DNA of 64,000 nucleotides from Lactifluus volemus. Taxonomy: Eukaryota; Basidiomycota; Agaricomycetes; Russulales; Russulaceae. Location of the stretch: positions 62,001-126,000 of the forward strand of contig WTXI01000010.1 in the NCBI GenBank assembly GCA_022376515.1, read 5' to 3'. The first letter of the stretch is position 1; every line of letters begins with the position of its first letter. The notes beneath the pieces are model-generated. The model was not told the origin of the DNA and searched no databases. It saw only the letters and a program-made list of their open reading frames with translations. Positions 59,341-64,000 of the stretch are shown piece after piece. Position numbers and translations under genes: made by a program.

Positions 59341-60126
59341 TGTCAGCATGACAAGGAGTCAACAGACGACAATGCGAATTCGACATTGAACCTTTCTTAC
59401 CCAAGGACAGTGATGACCAAATCCTATGCGGGACACGCCACACGTTCAGTACTGAGTACTGAGCAATGATACGTTCCAGTGCATCCGACTCGAGTCTTGC
59501 AATCATAATTGAGGCAGAGATCGAACGTTCAGCGCTAGTAGCATGTTTGGAAATGCGCGTTAGCCGCTGTGCTGTGGTGACTGCCAGCGCCTATCTCGTG
59601 ACTCTTACAGCTGTAAGTTACTGACTTACGTATGTCCCGAAATTGAAAAAAAGGAACGACGGTGTGGACCTTTTTTTTCGACCAGGCTAGTCTCTTCAGC
59701 GAGCATTTCCATGTCAGTCCTCCTATGCAGCGGAATAGACACGAGCTTCACATATCTAGTAGTATCCAATCACATCTTCTGAGCGCGTTTACTACGGACT
59801 GAAAACTGGTACTGGGCTCAGGGTGAGTTTGTTCCAGAATCCATAGCCTTAGCTCCTCTGAATCTCACTGGTTTTTACGTCCCGCCAAAAATTAACCCAG
59901 AAACAATTCGGCGGATACGGGGTTTTGAGGGCAAGGCTTTTGGAACACCATTGTTCGAAACGAGCGAAAATCACTGGCAGCTTTCTAGGTACGCCAAAGT
60001 TACTTAATTGTTTCATCTCCCTCCTCCAAATTCTGCACCATACATCAACCTTTTCCGACTTCGAATACAAACTGTTTACTGAAGCACATCGTGCCAGTGC
60101 TTTCATTACGGTGCGGTGCCTGATGT

Positions 60127-60892
60127 TTAGGTAAACAAAACCTCTGCATGCCAAGGAAAAAGACTCGCACCTTGATTTCCGCAGGCTATTGCCGGCCAGA
60201 ATGGCGCGGTGAGAGGAGCAAGGCACGCCCCATTCCAGAGCTTTGTCGTAGACTGAGTGCCCTGCCACTGGAGGCAAGATACTTCTTCGTATGTTCCGGT
60301 CAGTGCACCGATCGGGCCTGGGAAAAATGCCCCTGGGGCACCCGATTCCTCGCACAGATCAAAGCTAAGAACAGTTTATTTTTAGCATGTCACTCATTCC
60401 AACGAAGAGAAAGGAAACGGATCACGCACTGCACTGAAGTATTGAAGTTATTGGTTGGCTTGGTACGTGTCTGGCCACACCATTGCTCATTTCCTTGTTT
60501 GGGACACAAATTATTGACCATCACGATAATACTGGTGGGTGTAATCTGGTTTTGGGGCGAGTAGGGGTCCGCCAGGCCGGTCACTTTGAAGCAGCGCCCG
60601 CAAGCATCACCCGCACCCAACCCTACCTCGGCACCATATGCGAGCTGGCTCATCGCGGCTGAGAAGCCATTAACGGTTTGACCACAAGCTACCAGGAGAC
60701 GTTACACTCAGCATGAATTCATGAAGTACCCACCCAACCGTGGTGAAACTTACCGGGACTTTGACAGCCACTGTAGTGGGTGAAGGACGCAGTGCCCGAA
60801 GGGTTTTGAATATATCCACCCTTCGTGTCACGTGGGACGTTCATGGCAACAGCCAGAGAGGAAAATGCGACGAAGACGAGAACTGCTTTCAT
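60127..60892 (-). CDS. Small secreted DPBB (expansin/endoglucanase V-like) protein B2, intact
   Basis: Three exons: 60892-60754, 60688-60430, 60364-60127, giving 211 aa. Intron positions and phases are identical to copy A2, and exon 2 is the same length (259 nt). It has a signal peptide (MKAVLVFVAFSSLAVAMN), then a DPBB domain with FTHYSGCQSP, GDACGRCFKVTG, TSIIVMVNNLCP, NEQWCGQT, FDLCEESGAPGAFFPG and TGTYEEVSC, ending in FPWHAEVLFT. Cysteines are conserved between the copies. The end of the coding sequence lies within DNA homologous to the 3' untranslated region of the proline-rich genes (AATCAAGGTGCGAG and TTGGCATGCA are shared). The role at the cell wall or in host or substrate interaction is inferred only. 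Confidence 0.88.
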
Positions 60893-60964
60893 TGCGGGAT
60901 ATTGTAGCTGTTGCTGTTGTTGTCCGTACTGTCCGACACCCTCTTACTCAAGCTCTTAGTCCTG

Positions 60965-60972
60965 CTTTTATA
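60965..60972 (-). promoter_or_regulatory. TATA box, DPBB gene B2
   Basis: TATAAAAG on the minus strand, about 73 bp upstream of the ATG at 60892. Confidence 0.6.
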
Positions 60973-60979
60973 CGCTGGT

Positions 60980-62060
60980 TGCGAGGGATTTTTTTCCAGA
61001 AGATTATCAGTTTCAGCCTGCAGGCATGTGGCGCATCGTCGCCATTTGCTACGGAAGGTAGCAGGATAAACAGATTCGGCGAAATGAGTTAGTTACCAGG
61101 CCAAGTAGATCTCTTCCGTCATGTTTCTCCAGTGGGCCGTGGCCAATTAGTCCCCAACAGGATCCCAAATTGGCAACTTGAATAAGTACAGTGACATGTC
61201 ATCGACTTTGCTTATTATTGATCAAACTGCCAGTGAATCAATATGGTTTTAGTACTCCTTTTTACCGACAGACTCTTGTACACGTTCATTATCGCACAGG
61301 ATTTCGCAGGTGTTTTTTTTTCTTCACGTTCTCTGCAGTGATCGGCGCTGGCAGCTGACTGGTATTGGCCCGAGTTTCTTCACAATGTCGGCGAATACCA
61401 TATATTGTATGGCAACGCTCTACCAGTCTCGTATCACTTCGCAACCAACAACTCATTTTGCCTCACTTCTGATGCTGACGCGAAGTAAAAACACATTCAG
61501 CATTCAAATAGAATGCTAAGAAAAAGAGGGTTCAATAACGCGGCGGCGGGATTCGATGTTTTTTTGACAACTTCGAAGTATCTCTTGCGTCGGGAATCTA
61601 CCGATTAAGGTCATTTAAGGTCATTTGACGCGCAACCTGAAATATGAATGCACGCCACTCCCAAAATTTAAGGCGGCAAAACATCTTCTATCCCACACTT
61701 ATTTGAGCAACAAAGCTTATTGGAGGCCGTGAATGAAGTTTGTGTAGAATTCAAAGAGAGAGGTACTACGATTTTACTTCAACAAACCGCGGGTCCGAGG
61801 AGTTCTAAAGGAGCACCAATTTTCATGTTGCGTGTTTGGGGGGTGGAATCTAGTCCCAGTCCATAGCAACTGCAATACAGGACAGCGATTGTCGCATTCA
61901 AACGTGTGAGATGCGTATGCATGTAACCGGGCTTACAGTACAAGCGATTAACGACTGTGGGTAGCACTGTCGTTATCATCACTAAGGGGAAAGAGCTCAT
62001 GGCTCACTCGCTGTTAGACGCTCAGATAGCTAGCAGAAGGACCCTTCGCTCTAGCAAGGT
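60980..62060 (-). repeat. Cassette upstream block B2 (inverted copy)
   Basis: Nearly identical to 51540-52510 in direct orientation and homologous in inverted orientation to 46950-48220 and 54770-55870. Confidence 0.65.
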
Positions 62061-64000
62061 CAGATAGACGATCCTTTGCGGTCCACAAGTCAAACCAGAG
62101 CAACCAGGAGTGCATAGGAACCGTCATCTTATATTGCTCAAGTTCCACCTGTTCTGATCCGGAGTGCTACTCCACTTGATTGTATTATGCAGTATGTTCT
62201 ACAACCTGTGGCGCATTTTACTCCTCACCCATATGCAAGCTTGTAACTCCTTGAAGAATTTTGGGGTGGAGGTAATTGGATTGAGGTGGCATTCGAGCTG
62301 CCTGGAAGAGGCCATTCGGAGGACAGATAAGCAGTACTTCTGTCCATGTGGAGAGGAGGAAGCGGAAGGCGCTAACAGTGGCATGTGGAGCATTCCACAG
62401 ATGAATTTCCAGAAGCTGGCTAGATGGTGATGATTGAAGGGTGTGGTAGGCTAGGGTATTGCGAGAGCCGGTTTGTTGTTATTCTCGCTACGGAAGTGAA
62501 GTTCTAACTCGACAAGGTAGAAATTTAAACGCGTGCAACGACAGGGGTTCTCGATATCGTGCTGTGCTTACTCAAAGAAAAAGGCATACCTGAACGATCC
62601 GGATGGCAGGAAACCGTCACATTGCAAGGATCAACAAAAATAGGACAAATTCAGTCACCTGTAACCATGTAATGAACACGAGTTACAACTCAGCGCATCG
62701 TGCAGTGAAACGTCACGCCCGAGAATCCACCCCATCCCTCTCGTGGGCCAAAAGTGGGACTTGGCCAGTGTGTCTGAGGGGGGAAAGTATGTAAGTTCAT
62801 GAGATCAAATAGTCGAAGTTGGATGCATGGGGAGATAAATTAAGGACGGCCAGTATGTCCGCAGAACCACTCAACTAATCATAAACATGCATAAACAATT
62901 GCACTTGCCATCCATCAGCGAAGATGTGCAAACTTCCTTAGGCTCAACTAGGCCCTGTTAAGGACGCTTCAATGTTTGCTTCGCATCGCTACCCACCACT
63001 GCCTCAGCACCTGTGTGTCACCCTGAATGCGCCTCTTCAAACCCAGTCTGACAACCATAACTCGGCAATCCCGCCACGTCCGCGCACATCTCGGCCAACT
63101 CGGAAGGAACCCAAACGTTTGCACAGAAATAGCTATATACAAGTACTAGATGTTAGACACTCTGCTGGAGGTGCCGCAGTGGACGCAAACTCGGAGGATG
63201 GCGTCGCACCTGCGCAATGGACCTACCCCTGCAACACCTCGTGGCCCGCTCGTCCCACTGCTCACACCAACGCCATCGCCCATGCCATGGAGTGGCGCAG
63301 GTCCAATGGATGGCGAGCCAAGGAAGGAAGGAGTTTCCAGAAGCACTGTGGATATACGATCACGATAGTGCCACTGGCAATGCCTGGCTCAGCTCGCCTC
63401 AATTCCCTTCGCTTCAGAGGTTGTCGCATTGGTGGTCTTTCGGACATATTTCCTTTGGCACATGTTTCGTTTCCCTGTCAACCTGAGGGATGTCGATGAA
63501 TTGAAGTAGTTGGTGGTGAATTCAAACAATCAAACGCACTGTGACCTGCACATCCGGTGGGGGCCCGGGTTGTGCCAGCAAGCAAGCGAGGCAGTCATAA
63601 AGAGTCGACTCGTTGATTCCCATGACTTGCAGGCACATGCCATTCACGTGCTCCTTTAACTGTTTTCCGCCTTTCTGAAAGACTTGGCCAAGTATCCAGT
63701 GGGCGGGTACATTTCAGACCTGCATGGGTAAGAAGAGCAACCCGATGTATCATAGTCATATAACGTTCAACTCGAAGAGACTCACGCATTAGCGACTAAA
63801 TAGTGAGGAGTCCAGGAATGTTCTCGAGATAGCACAGCTGAGCGATCACAGACGTAGCGTCGTCGTGACGGTCAACGGCACTGGAGAATTCCCGAGAGCC
63901 ACGTGATCTGAGCCAGTGGGATGGCTCCGGCTTATGATTGGCTCACAGTCGCTTACATTGCTCGAGCCGAGCTCAATTCGGTTTTCCGTGGTTAATGCAC
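62061..64000. other. Right end of the second unit
   Basis: 62480-62830 is the inverted block described at 57520-57970. 62940-64000 repeats 52740-54010, up to the CACGTGATCTGAGCCA...CCGTGGTTAATGCA stretch at the window edge. The duplication therefore continues beyond the window. No complete gene recognised; the minus frame ending MSERPPMRQPLK (63447) is conserved with the left copy. Confidence 0.45.

Overview
The window is nuclear DNA of a filamentous basidiomycete, most likely an Agaricomycete. The evidence is the gene families present (Cop/Omp-type sesquiterpene synthases, large F-box proteins, a many-exon CLC channel, a UFD4-type HECT ligase, a PB1/ZZ NBR1-like protein, small secreted DPBB proteins) and the dense short introns of about 50-60 nt. 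Coding sequences were joined by hand from GT-AG (once GC-AG) signals, keeping reading phase and family similarity consistent across every junction. No database search was run.

Layout. 1-3911: two nested or tandem copies of one gag-bearing LTR retroelement, minus strand. 3912-8200: gene-poor. 8283-12193: two tandem sesquiterpene synthase genes with identical intron layout. 13077-14833: F-box gene. 16023-16658: ERV1/ALR sulfhydryl oxidase. 19082-20485: ZIP zinc transporter. 22163-25662: 24-exon CLC chloride channel/transporter, divergent from Mediator subunit 4 (25841-26697). 26892-27962: F-box gene. 28660-31424: PSO2/SNM1 interstrand cross-link repair nuclease. 32609-34401: class III aminotransferase. 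34553-41212: UFD4/TRIP12-like HECT E3. 41400-42151: splicing factor PHF5A/Rds3. 42369-about 45870: PB1 + ZZ zinc-finger NBR1-like protein. From about 46900 to the right edge: a young, duplicated, rearranged region of small secreted-protein genes.

The most unusual part is 46950-64000. Two structurally unrelated secreted proteins, a proline-rich protein with repeated dibasic (RR) sites and a double-psi beta-barrel (DPBB, expansin/endoglucanase V-like) protein, lie in convergent pairs. They share homologous upstream DNA, TATA region, signal peptide and 3' flank, and differ only in the mature domain. The convergent pair exists twice (46950-52530 and 54770-62060), with further inverted and direct blocks around it. 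This looks like a cassette system that places different secreted payloads behind one common promoter and leader.

A second window-wide pattern concerns sequence quality: nine coding regions are broken by exactly one missing base, mostly in homopolymers. They are in Med4, PSO2, UFD4 (four times), the NBR1-like gene, the proline-rich gene and one DPBB copy. Because all are -1 and several hit essential single-copy genes, read or assembly error is more likely than pseudogenization.
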